Source: Bacteroidota bacterium (lineage in GTDB: Bacteria > Bacteroidota > Bacteroidia > Chitinophagales > Chitinophagaceae). From it: DNA of 64,000 nt. The stretch lies in the NCBI GenBank assembly GCA_013286305.1, contig JABDFW010000005.1, positions 22,030-86,029 of the forward strand, given 5' to 3'. A program made the position numbers and the translations under genes. Position 1 is the first letter of the stretch; the number at the start of each line of letters is the position of its first letter. Below the pieces are notes generated by a model, which did not search any database, was not told where the DNA came from, and worked only from the letters and a program-made list of their open reading frames with translations. Shown here piece by piece: positions 1 to 8,832 of this stretch.

Positions 1-539
1 AAAGCTGGAACAACCTTAAGGACAATACGATTACAGCGGGGCAAAAACTTATTATAAGGAGCAGCAGCACTAATATTGGAAACACTACAGCAACGCCCCC
101 AGTTGTTAGTAAACCAACTCAACCGGTAACAGCATCTAATGCACCTTTACAAAACTCAACGCCAACTAAAAAAATTGCACCTCCTGTTCCGCCCGATGCA
201 AGCCTCGCTAATATTCCTGCTGAAGGATTTTTTACACCTATGTTTGGTAAAGATGTAGCGGCAAGAACCCTGCAAACATCAACGGGAACCGCAATGACTT
301 TTAAAACGGCCAGTGGCTGGACCGATAAAAAATATTATATATTGATGAATGATGTGCCGCCCGGTTCTATTGTGAAAATATCTTCAGGAGATGGTAAGTC
401 GGTTTATGCAAAAATTTTGTGGAATATGGGTGACATGAAAGATAATGAAGGATTGAACTACCGCATCAGCGATGCCGCAGCATCCGCTCTTGGAATAAAA
501 GACTCAAAATTCCAGGTAACGATTACTTATTATGAGTAG
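1..539 (+). CDS. LysM-domain protein, C-terminal fragment
   Basis: The reading frame is open from base 3 to the stop at 539; its start lies before the window. The first visible residues (SWNNLKDNTITAGQKLII) match the end of a LysM peptidoglycan-binding repeat. A linker rich in Pro, Thr and Ser follows, then a globular C-terminal part of about 100 residues that I do not recognise. An internal ATG at 240 would make a 99-residue protein, but the frame continues upstream, so 240 is not the start. The protein is probably exported and binds the cell wall; the role of the C-terminal domain is unknown. Confidence 0.7.
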   Translation, partial: SWNNLKDNTITAGQKLIIRSSSTNIGNTTATPPVVSKPTQPVTASNAPLQNSTPTKKIAPPVPPDASLANIPAEGFFTPMFGKDVAARTLQTSTGTAMTFKTASGWTDKKYYILMNDVPPGSIVKISSGDGKSVYAKILWNMGDMKDNEGLNYRISDAAASALGIKDSKFQVTITYYE

Positions 540-540
540 A

Positions 541-764
541 GCAGTCCATAGTCCATGGCTGATAGTCCATAGCAATACATGCGAATATTAGAGCAGGCGT
601 GAACTTTCTTATTTTAGACTTTGGCTTTTGGGTTTATTTGGACTTTGGCTTTTGGGTTTATTTGGACTTTACTTTTTTATTGGACTTTGAAATTTGACTT
701 TATTTGGGATTTGCTTTATTATTTGGACTTTGGATTTTCGCTTTATTTGGACTTTGCGTTTTTA
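541..764. repeat. Low-complexity stutter repeat after the LysM gene
   Basis: The stretch is built from short repeated words. The word gtccata occurs three times near 545-575. A 24-base unit beginning gactttggcttttgggttta occurs twice exactly (617-640 and 641-664), and decaying variants of ggactttg run on to about 760. No ORF or clear terminator is visible. Similar word-repeat tails follow other genes in this window (3752-3870, 23869-23915). Confidence 0.7.
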
Positions 765-1718
765 TTAGCCTTTATTTTCCTGCAGCCTGTAGCCTCTTAA
801 AAAATCGGTTATAAGCATTCTTTTTTTCCCTTCCAGTTGTATATCCAGCAAATGAATAAACCCGTTTTTACAGGCATACTTTAAAAATGTTTTTCCATCC
901 GTTTTAATCGCTCCTTCTTCAACATTATGCAGAGTAATTTCCTTTTTGCTTCTAAATATTTTAAGTATTTTATCATCCAAAAAAGTAAATGCAGCGGGGT
1001 AGGGGGATAGGCCGCGGATTAGGTTATAAATTTCACCCACTGTTTTGTTCCAGTCAATTTTACATGTTTCTGTAAATATTTTTGGTGCATGATGTAAAGT
1101 TTGGGGATCAGTTACTATTTCAGATTGTGTTATCTCTTTTAAAGTGCCGTCAGCCAATTGCTGCATAGTTTTTACTAACAGATCCGCGCCGGTTATCTTC
1201 ATCCTGTCATGCAGTTCACCGGCTGTTTCATCTTCACCAATACTCAATTTTTCCTGTAACAATATATTTCCGGTATCAATAGCATGCTGTAATTTAAAAG
1301 TAGTTACGCCTGTTTCTTTCTCACCATTAATCACAGCCCAGTTTATGGGTGCCGCACCACGATATTCCGGCAACAAGGAGGCATGCAGGTTAATAGTTCC
1401 CATGGGCGGCATATTCCAAACAATTTCCGGCAGCATGCGAAAAGCCACCACTACCTGTACATCTGCGTTTAGTGACCGCAATTCTTGAATAAAAGCATCA
1501 TTTTTCAATTTTTCCGGTTGCAGTAAACGCAATCCCTTTTCTACTGCGTATTTCTTTATAGCACTCTCCTGAATGTTCAAGCCCCTTCCTGCGGATTTAT
1601 CAGGGGCTGTTACAACACCCACAATATCAAAACCCGCTTTCACAAGGGCATCCAGCGATGCAACTGCAAATTCAGGTGTGCCCATAAAAACGATGCGAAG
1701 CTTATTGGTTTTCTGCAT
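765..1718 (-). CDS. fmt: Methionyl-tRNA formyltransferase
   Basis: The enzyme transfers a formyl group from 10-formyl-THF to Met-tRNAfMet for translation initiation. The N-terminus KLRIVFMGTPEFAVASLDAL and the catalytic/folate stretch HASLLPEYRGAAPINWAVIN are characteristic, and a C-terminal tRNA-binding domain follows. I start it at the ATG at 1718 (317 aa). The longer frame from 1763 adds 15 residues that do not fit the family, and a promoter box ends three bases before 1718. It stands alone between the repeat tract and the convergent-side namZ gene. Confidence 0.93.
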   Translation of the reverse strand: MQKTNKLRIVFMGTPEFAVASLDALVKAGFDIVGVVTAPDKSAGRGLNIQESAIKKYAVEKGLRLLQPEKLKNDAFIQELRSLNADVQVVVAFRMLPEIVWNMPPMGTINLHASLLPEYRGAAPINWAVINGEKETGVTTFKLQHAIDTGNILLQEKLSIGEDETAGELHDRMKITGADLLVKTMQQLADGTLKEITQSEIVTDPQTLHHAPKIFTETCKIDWNKTVGEIYNLIRGLSPYPAAFTFLDDKILKIFRSKKEITLHNVEEGAIKTDGKTFLKYACKNGFIHLLDIQLEGKKRMLITDFLRGYRLQENKG

Positions 1719-1721
1719 TTG

Positions 1722-1730
1722 GCAAAAGTA
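1722..1730 (-). promoter_or_regulatory. -7 promoter box of fmt (TACTTTTGC)
   Basis: The box matches the Bacteroidota TAnnTTTGC consensus and ends 3 nt before the fmt ATG. Compared with the SRP RNA gene, where the same box ends 3 nt before the mature 5' end, this suggests a leaderless or nearly leaderless mRNA. No convincing -33 TTTG is visible. Confidence 0.5.
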
Positions 1731-1837
1731 AGCAGGTATGTTTAATAAACTTTCACAGGGCATCCTGTTGCCGGTATATTACTTTGAATTACAATCATTG
1801 TGTTTCTAAAATTGGGGTTTATACAAAGGCTTCCTTA

Positions 1838-3103
1838 TTATTCAAAATCAGGATATAATAAATATTTCTTTCTTATTTTTTTAAAAGCAGCTAATTTAGG
1901 TTCCCAGCTTTTGCGTATTTCACTCTCTGATAATCCCTGCTGTATTTGCTGCATCAATTCATTGCTGCCTGCAAGCAAATTAAAATAATATTTATAGTCC
2001 GGGCCGCTTTTTGTCCTGGTAAAAAAACTGCCTTTATCACCAAATAACCTGTATGCCTGTAAAACCCATTTTAATTCTATCCTTTTAGGCTGGGGCTCAT
2101 TTATGATGTTCCAGCCATAACATACCTGGCCCTTGAATTTGGGATCTTTTGCTCCTTCTGTTACATAAGGTATGAACTTAAACAAAGTATCAGGTAAAGA
2201 TGGATGGCCAAATATTGCAAAAGGGTGTTCGGTGCCACGGCCTTCACTTAATACGGTACCTTCAAAAAAACAAGTGGATGGGTACCAATAAACTGAAGGC
2301 ATATCGGCGAGGTTTGGTGAAGGTTTAACGGGCAATATGTACCTGCTTTTATGCGTATAATTCCTACAGGGTATTACAATTAATTGAAAGCTAGAATCCT
2401 TATATTCAAAACCAAGCACATCTCCGATGGTAATTTTCTTATCCTGTTTGCGTATTATATGCCAGGGCAGCCATTGCTCACCTAAAAGCATTTTAGCATA
2501 TTCACCCAGCGTCATTCCATATACCACAGGTATTGGCTGCATGCCTACAAAACTTTTATAATTACTGTCAAGTACCGGCCCGTCAACGTAAAAACCATTG
2601 GGATTGGGCCGGTCGAGGATAATGAGTGGCTTGTCGTTCTTTATCGCACTCTCCAGAAAATCCTGAAGAGAGGAAATGTACGTGTAAAAACGGGCTCCAA
2701 CGTCCTGTATATCAAAAACCAGTATATCTATATCGGCAAGATCGGCTGGAGTAGGTTTTGTTTTTTTGCCGTATAAGGAAATTACTTTCACGCCTGTAAG
2801 GCTGTCAATATAGCTGTCAACCTGCTCACCAGCATCCGCTTTGCCCCTAAAACCATGCTCCGGCCCAAATATTTTGGTTATGGTAATACCGAGTTTTTGC
2901 AAAGTGTCAACAAGATGGGTATTGCCCACCATTGAAGTATTGTTGGCAAATACACCAACCCGTTTGCCTTTTAATAGTGGCAGGTATTCTTTTATTTGAT
3001 AAGCCCCCGGAAGAATAGCGGGAGTATTGGAAGACGTGTGAGACTGGGCAATTAAGTTTTGAAAAACCTGGCTAAGTATAAGCAATATCAATAATTTCTT
3101 CAT
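1838..3103 (-). CDS. namZ: Exo-beta-N-acetylmuramidase NamZ-like (DUF1343)
   Basis: The 421-aa protein has a signal peptide (MKKLLILLILSQVFQNLIAQ) and is probably periplasmic. The motifs GKRVGVFANNTSMV, IFGPEHGFRG, LVFDIQDVGARFYTYIS, LDRPNPNG and EGRGTEHPF are hallmarks of DUF1343 (GH171), whose characterised members release terminal MurNAc from peptidoglycan fragments. It may act in cell-wall recycling. The genes around it do not form an obvious operon with it. The family assignment is firm; the substrate is inferred from the family. Confidence 0.85.
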   Translation of the reverse strand: MKKLLILLILSQVFQNLIAQSHTSSNTPAILPGAYQIKEYLPLLKGKRVGVFANNTSMVGNTHLVDTLQKLGITITKIFGPEHGFRGKADAGEQVDSYIDSLTGVKVISLYGKKTKPTPADLADIDILVFDIQDVGARFYTYISSLQDFLESAIKNDKPLIILDRPNPNGFYVDGPVLDSNYKSFVGMQPIPVVYGMTLGEYAKMLLGEQWLPWHIIRKQDKKITIGDVLGFEYKDSSFQLIVIPCRNYTHKSRYILPVKPSPNLADMPSVYWYPSTCFFEGTVLSEGRGTEHPFAIFGHPSLPDTLFKFIPYVTEGAKDPKFKGQVCYGWNIINEPQPKRIELKWVLQAYRLFGDKGSFFTRTKSGPDYKYYFNLLAGSNELMQQIQQGLSESEIRKSWEPKLAAFKKIRKKYLLYPDFE

Positions 3104-3295
3104 GCGCGCTGATGTTATAATAATGGAAAGTTAACTAAAAATAATTGTGGATAAAACCTAATAAACTTACCTTGCCCCCTGATTGATTAGTTTACAAAGT
3201 AAAGCGAACAATGCCTTGTAAAAAAGCACACCGCCGTATAAAATGTAAAGCTAACCTGTTCTGTATTAAATATTTATAACAAAATTTTTTTTGCA

Positions 3296-3751
3296 ATGCG
3301 TGAAGTAAAAACAGGCGATAAAATAAAGATCCATTATCATGGACGCCTTACAGATGATACCACATTTGACAGCAGCGAAGGCCGTGAACCCCTTGAATTT
3401 GAAGTAGGCAGCGGGCAGGTTATACCCGGATTTGATAATGGCGTATTGGGGATGACACCCGGACAAAAGAAAACAATACAGATACCGGTAGATGAAGCAT
3501 ACGGGCCGGTGCAGGAAGATATGTTTATGGAGTTTCCTATAGACCGCTTTCCGGCAGATATGAAGCCCGAAGTTGGCATGTCGCTGAACATGAGCAATGG
3601 CAGCGGCCAGGCAATTCCTGTAGTGATTGCAGAGGTACAGGATGAAGTTGTAATACTGGATGCTAATCACCCTTTGGCAGGTGAAGACCTTATTTTTGAC
3701 CTTGAATTGGTGGAAATTGTAGCCCCAAAGTCGCTTATTATTATGCCGTGA
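3296..3751 (+). CDS. FKBP-type peptidyl-prolyl isomerase, SlyD-like
   Basis: A 151-aa protein with an N-terminal FKBP half (VKTGDKIKIHYHGRL, then TFDSSEGREPLEFEVGSG, then VIPGFDNGVLGMTPGQKK) and an inserted flap-like part before the C-terminal LAGEDLIFDLELVEI. This is the SlyD-like architecture of chaperone and proline isomerase. It has no His-rich metal-binding tail and no signal peptide, so it is probably cytoplasmic. A TTTGC lies just before the ATG. A strong terminator follows at 3891. Confidence 0.88.
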   Translation: MREVKTGDKIKIHYHGRLTDDTTFDSSEGREPLEFEVGSGQVIPGFDNGVLGMTPGQKKTIQIPVDEAYGPVQEDMFMEFPIDRFPADMKPEVGMSLNMSNGSGQAIPVVIAEVQDEVVILDANHPLAGEDLIFDLELVEIVAPKSLIIMP

Positions 3752-3890
3752 GTTAAGTTTGAATGTTTGAGAGTTTGAATAGTTCACAAGTTTCAGGAGT
3801 TCACAGGTTTGAATGTTTGAGAGTTTGAGTAGTTCAAATAGTTCACGAGTTCAAGTAGTTCACAAGTTCGGCGTTATACATAAAAAGAAT
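3752..3890. repeat. Low-complexity stutter repeat
   Basis: The tract is made of repeated words such as gaatgtttgagagtttga (twice) and gttcacaagtt / gttcaagtagttcac (several variants), directly after the FKBP gene. It has the same character as the tract at 541-764 but uses other words. No ORF is supported. Confidence 0.7.
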
Positions 3891-3932
3891 AAAGTTCAGG
3901 AGAGTGTTTGTACATGCTCCTGAACTTTTTTT
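3891..3932. terminator. Rho-independent terminator after the FKBP gene
   Basis: A perfect 12-bp stem, aaagttcaggag (3891-3902) with ctcctgaacttt (3917-3928), is followed by a T run. It serves the FKBP gene, and because of the A run on its 5' side it may also act on the minus strand. Confidence 0.85.
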
Positions 3933-3991
3933 AATAGGAGTTATTCGACCAATCAACTGGTTTTTACAATCCCTTACCAATCAACCTCGTT

Positions 3992-4014
3992 TTCCCCCTT
4001 TAGGGGCAGGGGTT
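3992..4014. repeat. CCCCTTTAGGGG palindromic element P1
   Basis: The core ccccctttagggg is followed by a caggggt tail. It lies directly against the stop of the minus-strand gene at 4015. Read in that gene's direction it is the 3'-end form (cccct ... cccctaaagggg), matching the rule seen through the his/trp region. Confidence 0.7.
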
Positions 4015-4560
4015 TCATCTCCTCAGCCACCAGCCAAGCCATATTCCCGTTAACCCCCATTGGCCTACCGCATCAATTATATAGCCTTTCTGCCCTGGCG
4101 TTTCATACCAGATATGGTAGGTATAAGGTGAATTAAGATAAACAATAAAGCCAATAAATAAGCTCGCGGTAAAAATTGTAAAAAATGAGGCCGTTGGTAT
4201 CTTTATCAGTATCCAGCAAAGCATCCAAACAATTACAAGGTTTACAACAAACACACGTATCATATTTGATACCATATTATCCGCGTTAAGTGAGCGGTGA
4301 TAAGCTACCAAAGCCCATGGCTTGCCTTTATTTGCATTTGCAAGCTTGTTCATTGCGTCCATTGATGAACCTGGCGGCAAAGAAGGCATAAAGTACTGTC
4401 CTGTTTTTAAATCCTTTGAGGTGAGAAAAGCAAGAATGCTGTCCTGCTTAGGGGTGTAATCCTGTGATTTGCGGTGAAGATCTAAAACTGTCCAGGATAA
4501 AAACTGTACAATAAAGATAATAATGGCGCCCACCAGGGCCCCGACAATTGTTTTTTTCAT
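4015..4560 (-). CDS. Membrane protein of unknown function
   Basis: A 181-aa protein started at the ATG at 4560, where a transmembrane or signal segment begins (KKTIVGALVGAIIIFIVQFL). The frame extends to 4596 without a better start. A soluble middle part (about residues 30-90) is followed by two or three hydrophobic segments (VVNLVIVWMLCWILI; FFTIFTASLFIGFIVYL) and a C-terminal WGLTGIWLGWWLRR. I do not recognise the family. It is likely an inner-membrane protein with its middle domain in the periplasm. Confidence 0.65.
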   Translation of the reverse strand: MKKTIVGALVGAIIIFIVQFLSWTVLDLHRKSQDYTPKQDSILAFLTSKDLKTGQYFMPSLPPGSSMDAMNKLANANKGKPWALVAYHRSLNADNMVSNMIRVFVVNLVIVWMLCWILIKIPTASFFTIFTASLFIGFIVYLNSPYTYHIWYETPGQKGYIIDAVGQWGLTGIWLGWWLRR

Positions 4561-4741
4561 GATGAAGGTTTTTTGTTTTTTAATGGCCATAAGCAATCAG
4601 TCATAAATTGGTTATATCCTTACCGGAAAGAGGGGGAATAGCCAATTATTTTATGGCTTATTTCATATGGGTTTGTTTAGTTGGATACAAGATAGAAAAC
4701 ATTTATAAGCTTTAAAAAACTGTTTTGGTAATTTGGCACGT

Positions 4742-4750
4742 TAATTTTGC
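4742..4750 (+). promoter_or_regulatory. -7 promoter box of pepT (TAATTTTGC)
   Basis: The box matches TAnnTTTGC and ends 4 nt before the ATG at 4755, implying a very short or absent 5' UTR. A TTTG lies at 4724-4727, closer than the usual spacing, so the -33 box is uncertain. Confidence 0.45.
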
Positions 4751-4754
4751 TTTT

Positions 4755-6008
4755 ATGATAAATGACCGTTCTTATAGCGTAGCAGAAAGATTTATGCGAT
4801 ATGTACAGATTGACACCCAAAGCGACCCCGCAAGCACCAGTTTTCCATCAACCCAAAAGCAAAAAGACCTGAGCCGCTTACTTGCGAAAGAGTTGACAGA
4901 GATGGGGGTTAATGATGCAAATACCGATGAGTATGGTTACGTATATGCAACTATCCCTTCAAATACAAAGAAAAAGGTTCCTGTGATATGTTTCTGCAGC
5001 CATATAGATACTGCCCCTGATTGCAGTGGCTATGGTGTAAAGCCAATATTGCACAGAGATTATGATGGAAGTAATATTGTATTGCCGGATGACACAACAC
5101 AGGTGATAGGTATTAAGGATTACCCCTACCTGGCGGAGAAAATTGGGGATGATATTATTACCGCGAGCGGTACTACATTGCTTGGCGCTGATGATAAAGC
5201 GGGCGTCTCCATCATTATGGAACTGGCAGACTTTTTACTAAAAAACCCGGCTACAAAACATGGGGATATAAAAATATTATTCACGCCGGATGAAGAAGTA
5301 GGAAAAGGAACGGCTAAAGTTGATCTAAAAAAATTGGGCGCTGACTTTGCCTATACTCTCGATGGCGGCCCTGTTGGCACTTTTGAGGATGAAACATTCA
5401 GCGCCGATGGGGTACGGATAACCATTAACGGGATTATCATTCATCCCGGCTATGCAAAAGACAGGTTGGTAAATGCGTTGAAGATAGCAGGCGAAATAAT
5501 AGCTGCCCTGCCAAAAGGCGAATTAAGCCCGGAAACAACAAGCGGCAGGCAGGGGTTTATTCATCCTGTAGCGGTAAATGGCATATCAGAGAAGGCAACG
5601 ATTGATTTTATTATACGTGATTTTGTAACAGCCAATCTTGAAAAGCACGAAGCCAGGTTGAAAGCCATTGCCGAAGCTGTAATGCAGCGCTACCCGCAGG
5701 CGACTATGCAGTTTGAAGTGCAGGAACAATACCGAAACATGAAAGAAGTGCTGGATAAATACCCCAAAGTAAGCGCCTACGCTGAAGAAGCTTATAAACG
5801 TACAGGATTAACCGTTAAAAATGAACCTATACGCGGCGGCACCGACGGAAGCCGGTTAAGCTTTATGGGGTTGCCTGCGCCTAACGTTTTTGCCGGCATG
5901 TATGCCATACACAGCAAACACGAATTTGTTAGCATGCAGGATATGCAAAAGTCGGTGGAGGTATTGGTGAATTTAGTGCAGGTGTGGGAGGAGTACAGTG
6001 ATCAATGA
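4755..6008 (+). CDS. pepT: Peptidase T (tripeptide aminopeptidase)
   Basis: A zinc aminopeptidase of the M20 family that removes the N-terminal residue of tripeptides in the cytoplasm. Metal and catalytic motifs are in the expected order: CFCSHIDTAPD (His ligand and Asp), LLGADDKAGVS (bridging Asp), FTPDEEVGKG (catalytic Glu-Glu), YTLDGGPVG (Asp) and AIHSKHEFVS (His). The dimerisation domain lies between them. The start at 4755 (MINDRSYSVAERFMRYVQID) gives 417 aa, the family's usual length; the frame open from 4725 adds ten unrelated residues. Confidence 0.93.
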   Translation: MINDRSYSVAERFMRYVQIDTQSDPASTSFPSTQKQKDLSRLLAKELTEMGVNDANTDEYGYVYATIPSNTKKKVPVICFCSHIDTAPDCSGYGVKPILHRDYDGSNIVLPDDTTQVIGIKDYPYLAEKIGDDIITASGTTLLGADDKAGVSIIMELADFLLKNPATKHGDIKILFTPDEEVGKGTAKVDLKKLGADFAYTLDGGPVGTFEDETFSADGVRITINGIIIHPGYAKDRLVNALKIAGEIIAALPKGELSPETTSGRQGFIHPVAVNGISEKATIDFIIRDFVTANLEKHEARLKAIAEAVMQRYPQATMQFEVQEQYRNMKEVLDKYPKVSAYAEEAYKRTGLTVKNEPIRGGTDGSRLSFMGLPAPNVFAGMYAIHSKHEFVSMQDMQKSVEVLVNLVQVWEEYSDQ

Positions 6009-6107
6009 GATTGGAATGATTACCTCTTGAGAAACATCTGCGACTGTGAACGTTGAGCAAAAAGCCTTTGACAGGGGCGAATTGAACAGTCAGCGTAAAG
6101 TCCATTA

Positions 6108-6614
6108 TTAGTTACACCTTATTTTTATCGAGCTTATTATTATAAACAAAGCTATAATCCCCACTACATAAAGTATTGTCATAACCATGCTGACAGTTCT
6201 ACCTGTTTTTGCCTCTGATAAACTTCTTTTGGTTAATATACCCGGACGCCTTTTTTCAAGGGTTAACGCTCTTTTTGACAGAATAAATCCCGGTATTAAG
6301 AAATAGGCGAACAATATACCTGCAATGGAGAATATCAAACCCAGCAAGGCATCACTGTTGGCGTGCCTGGTTTGCTTATCCTGCTCAGCGTCGTGTCTTT
6401 TTAATTTTCGCTCATAAAGGTAAAGCGTAATTTTTTCCCGAAGTGTTAACCTTCTGCCGAGGTAATTTTCAATCGTCTTTACGGGAGGTATATAAAAATA
6501 GCCGTTGTAATAACCTGTGCGGGCTGCAGTATCTTTTAGCGGTGGGGCGAAGCTTGCCTTGGCTATGGGGCTAAAAAATAGTACTGCCACGAGCAGGTAA
6601 AGGATTCGTTTCAT
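6108..6614 (-). CDS. Small exported/membrane protein of unknown function
   Basis: A 168-aa protein started at the ATG at 6614, which gives a clear signal peptide (MKRILYLLVAVLFFSPIAKA). A charged middle region (REKITLYLYERKLKRHDAEQ) precedes two transmembrane segments (LLGLIFSIAGILFAYFLIPG and VSMVMTILYVVGIIALFIII). The 35 residues upstream in the same frame lack coding character. I do not recognise the family beyond resemblance to small Bacteroidota two-helix proteins. Confidence 0.6.
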   Translation of the reverse strand: MKRILYLLVAVLFFSPIAKASFAPPLKDTAARTGYYNGYFYIPPVKTIENYLGRRLTLREKITLYLYERKLKRHDAEQDKQTRHANSDALLGLIFSIAGILFAYFLIPGFILSKRALTLEKRRPGILTKRSLSEAKTGRTVSMVMTILYVVGIIALFIIISSIKIRCN

Positions 6615-6772
6615 GTGGTTATGACAAACATAACGATCGCCGCGTTGCAAAGCTATCCCTTGCAGGAATGGTGGAGTTATACAGCATGAATAATTTATTA
6701 TCCTTCTCAGGGGCGACAAGTAAAATCAGGGAAAATCATTCCTAAAGCTTACATTTCCACAAAATTTCAACT

Positions 6773-7729
6773 ATGGATGTAAACCTTATAAAGGACTATT
6801 GGTGGATAATACCAATACTGCTAATCTTTTTTAGTGGCCTTGTAACAGTAAACCAGGGTTATATTTCAGTGGTTACCATGTTCGGAAAGTACCGCCGTAT
6901 TCTATTGCCCGGGTTAAATTTTAAGCTGCCATTTTTTGAAAATGTATATAGGCGCATAAGCATACAAAACCGGTCTGTTGAACTGGAATTCCAGGCGGTA
7001 ACGCTCGACCAGGCTAACGTATATTTTAAAGCGATGCTGCTATATGCAGTGCAGAATGCCGATGAAGAAACAATAAAGAAAGTGGCCTTTAAATTTATTG
7101 CCGATAAAGACCTTATGCAAGCCCTGGTAAGAACGATTGAAGGCAGCATACGCGCATTTGTAGCCACAAAAAAACAAGCCGAGATTTTATTATTGAGAAA
7201 AGACATCGTAGAGTTTGTAAAAGACCAGATAGACCATACGCTTGAAGAATGGGGCTACCATTTACAGGATCTTCAAATTAACGATATAACTTTTGACCAG
7301 GCTATTATGGACAGTATGAGCAAAGTGGTTGCTTCTAACAACCTGAAAGCGGCTGCGGAAAATGAAGGGCAGGCTTTGCTTATTACAAAAACCAAGGCAG
7401 CAGAAGCAGAGGGTAATGCAATAAAAATTTCAGCAGAGGCAGAAAAAGAAGCCGCGCGCTTGCGCGGGCAGGGTGTTGCACTTTTCCGGGAAGAAGTTGC
7501 GCGTGGTATGAGCCAGGCTGCTGAACAAATGAAACAGGCTAACCTTGATACAAACGTGATACTTTTTAGCATGTGGACTGAGGCAATCAAAAATTTTGCA
7601 GAGGTAAGCAAAGGCAACGTAATATTCTTAGATGGCAGCCCCGAAGGTATGGGTAAACAAATGCAGCAAATAATAGGCATGGCTAAGGTTGATCAGAACA
7701 GGAACCAGCAAGCTGCAGGAAAGTTGTAG
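6773..7729 (+). CDS. SPFH/Band 7 (stomatin-like) membrane protein
   Basis: A 318-aa protein with one N-terminal membrane helix (WWIIPILLIFFSGLVTV), then the SPFH domain (VNQGYISVVTMFGKYRRILLPGLNF onward) and a coiled-coil rich in Ala and Glu (about residues 195-250, AAEAEGNAIKISAEAEKEAA). This is the arrangement of stomatin/prohibitin proteins that form membrane-associated oligomers. No NfeD partner is adjacent, so the specific role is open. Confidence 0.87.
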   Translation: MDVNLIKDYWWIIPILLIFFSGLVTVNQGYISVVTMFGKYRRILLPGLNFKLPFFENVYRRISIQNRSVELEFQAVTLDQANVYFKAMLLYAVQNADEETIKKVAFKFIADKDLMQALVRTIEGSIRAFVATKKQAEILLLRKDIVEFVKDQIDHTLEEWGYHLQDLQINDITFDQAIMDSMSKVVASNNLKAAAENEGQALLITKTKAAEAEGNAIKISAEAEKEAARLRGQGVALFREEVARGMSQAAEQMKQANLDTNVILFSMWTEAIKNFAEVSKGNVIFLDGSPEGMGKQMQQIIGMAKVDQNRNQQAAGKL

Positions 7730-7767
7730 TTGATTAGTTTTATAATTCATCATTAAAGCGAATATGG

Positions 7768-8361
7768 TTCTGCCTTTGATGGAGGTTTCACACGATGAGC
7801 AATATGTATAATACGAAGATAAGAATGCTATTTATCACAGCCCTTTTAATGTCTGGTCAAATTATGGCCCAATCTGATCTAAATTCATTTCCCAAATCGG
7901 TTGATTGGAAAAAAGTTTCTTCAATTGTAAAGCAAGAATTTATTTATAAAATAAAAAGTTCAAATAAGTATGATAGTACTATAGGAATTGATAAAAAAGA
8001 AAACAATTTATCAAAATCCAACCTTTTACGTAAAGAAATCAATTTGACATTGTTACATTTTGAACAAGATTTTGATACAGATACTTCATATTATTATGAG
8101 TATGACGTTTTAATCTCAGTTTTAGGATCTGAAACATGTCATGGTTGTAAAATAGTTGATTCGCGAACATACGTACTCAAAATTTCCCTTAATGAAACCT
8201 TTAATAAAAGTGATTTAGTTTCTTATCAAAAAAATAGCGGAATCATTCCCCCTTATTCTGATTTGGCTCCATGGAGAACATTTAAAAGCTTTAGCCGTAA
8301 AATTGAATTAAAGGAATTGACACCTATTAAAATTGATTAAGAAATTTTTCTGCCTTTGATG
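7768..8361. repeat. 14-bp direct repeats flanking a low-GC gene
   Basis: The 14-mer ttctgcctttgatg occurs at 7768-7781 and again at 8348-8361, enclosing the gene at 7795-8340. The interval is visibly richer in A and T than its neighbours, as expected of an inserted segment. Confidence 0.6.
7795..8340 (+). CDS. Exported hypothetical protein
   Basis: A 181-aa protein with an N-terminal hydrophobic segment ending in a plausible cleavage site (MLFITALLMSGQIMAQ); the start could be 7795 or an internal ATG just before this segment. The mature part is rich in Lys, Ser and Asn, with a CHGC pair near residue 116. I do not recognise the family. Base composition differs from the flanking genes, and short direct repeats flank it, suggesting acquisition. 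Confidence 0.6.
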   Translation: MSNMYNTKIRMLFITALLMSGQIMAQSDLNSFPKSVDWKKVSSIVKQEFIYKIKSSNKYDSTIGIDKKENNLSKSNLLRKEINLTLLHFEQDFDTDTSYYYEYDVLISVLGSETCHGCKIVDSRTYVLKISLNETFNKSDLVSYQKNSGIIPPYSDLAPWRTFKSFSRKIELKELTPIKID

Positions 8362-8469
8362 TTGTTTTCATCATCAAAATCTATTTTTATAACGCGACTC
8401 AATATTGGTGAAACACTATAGGTGTTCGGAAGAACACAATTGTAAGTTTTGCCAACTGCAAGGTGCCGT

Positions 8470-8594
8470 CATGCCTTCGCAGGAAGGCATCTCATAAGTT
8501 TAAACAAGCATATCTACCCAATCGTGTATAAGAAATTTATATATAGCATCATTCCAGCCTGTTCACTGTTGAGATGCCTTCCTGCGAAGGCATG
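8470..8594. repeat. Pair of inverted 25-bp repeats, each itself a hairpin
   Basis: The 25-mer at 8470-8494 is the exact reverse complement of 8570-8594. Each copy contains the hairpin atgccttc-gcag-gaaggcat. Together with the direct repeat at 8348 and the terminator at 8781 this accounts for the 490-base gap between 8341 and 8832, where I see no convincing gene. Confidence 0.75.
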
Positions 8595-8780
8595 GCGATC
8601 CGGGATTTGATTTTTAAATAATTTTGGCAACGGGAAGAAACCTGTTGCTTCTATCTTCCAAACACTTAATGTGAAAACACCAAAATTAATGGGGCAAATG
8701 AAACTGGGGTTACTAAGCGAATTCCCAACTTGTATCTCCAATCAGATGCAATCCTGAAAATCACGGTTCTATCATAAAAA

Positions 8781-8808
8781 AAGTCCCGCTAAACTGCGGG
8801 ACTTTTTT
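8781..8808. terminator. Bidirectional terminator downstream of the htrA gene
   Basis: A 9-bp stem aagtcccgc (8781-8789) with gcgggactt (8796-8804), flanked by A and T runs on both sides. It lies just beyond the stop of the minus-strand protease gene. Confidence 0.85.
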
Positions 8809-8832
8809 ATATTATAATTTGTCTTCTAAATT

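Noticed and set aside
617-664. Tandem 24-base repeat considered as a CRISPR start
   Set aside because: Only two exact units without spacers, no cas genes, and the rest decays into low-complexity words.
3266-3787. Long minus-strand frame of 173 codons
   Set aside because: It is opposite the clear FKBP isomerase gene, with His/Tyr/Cys-rich composition typical of shadow frames.
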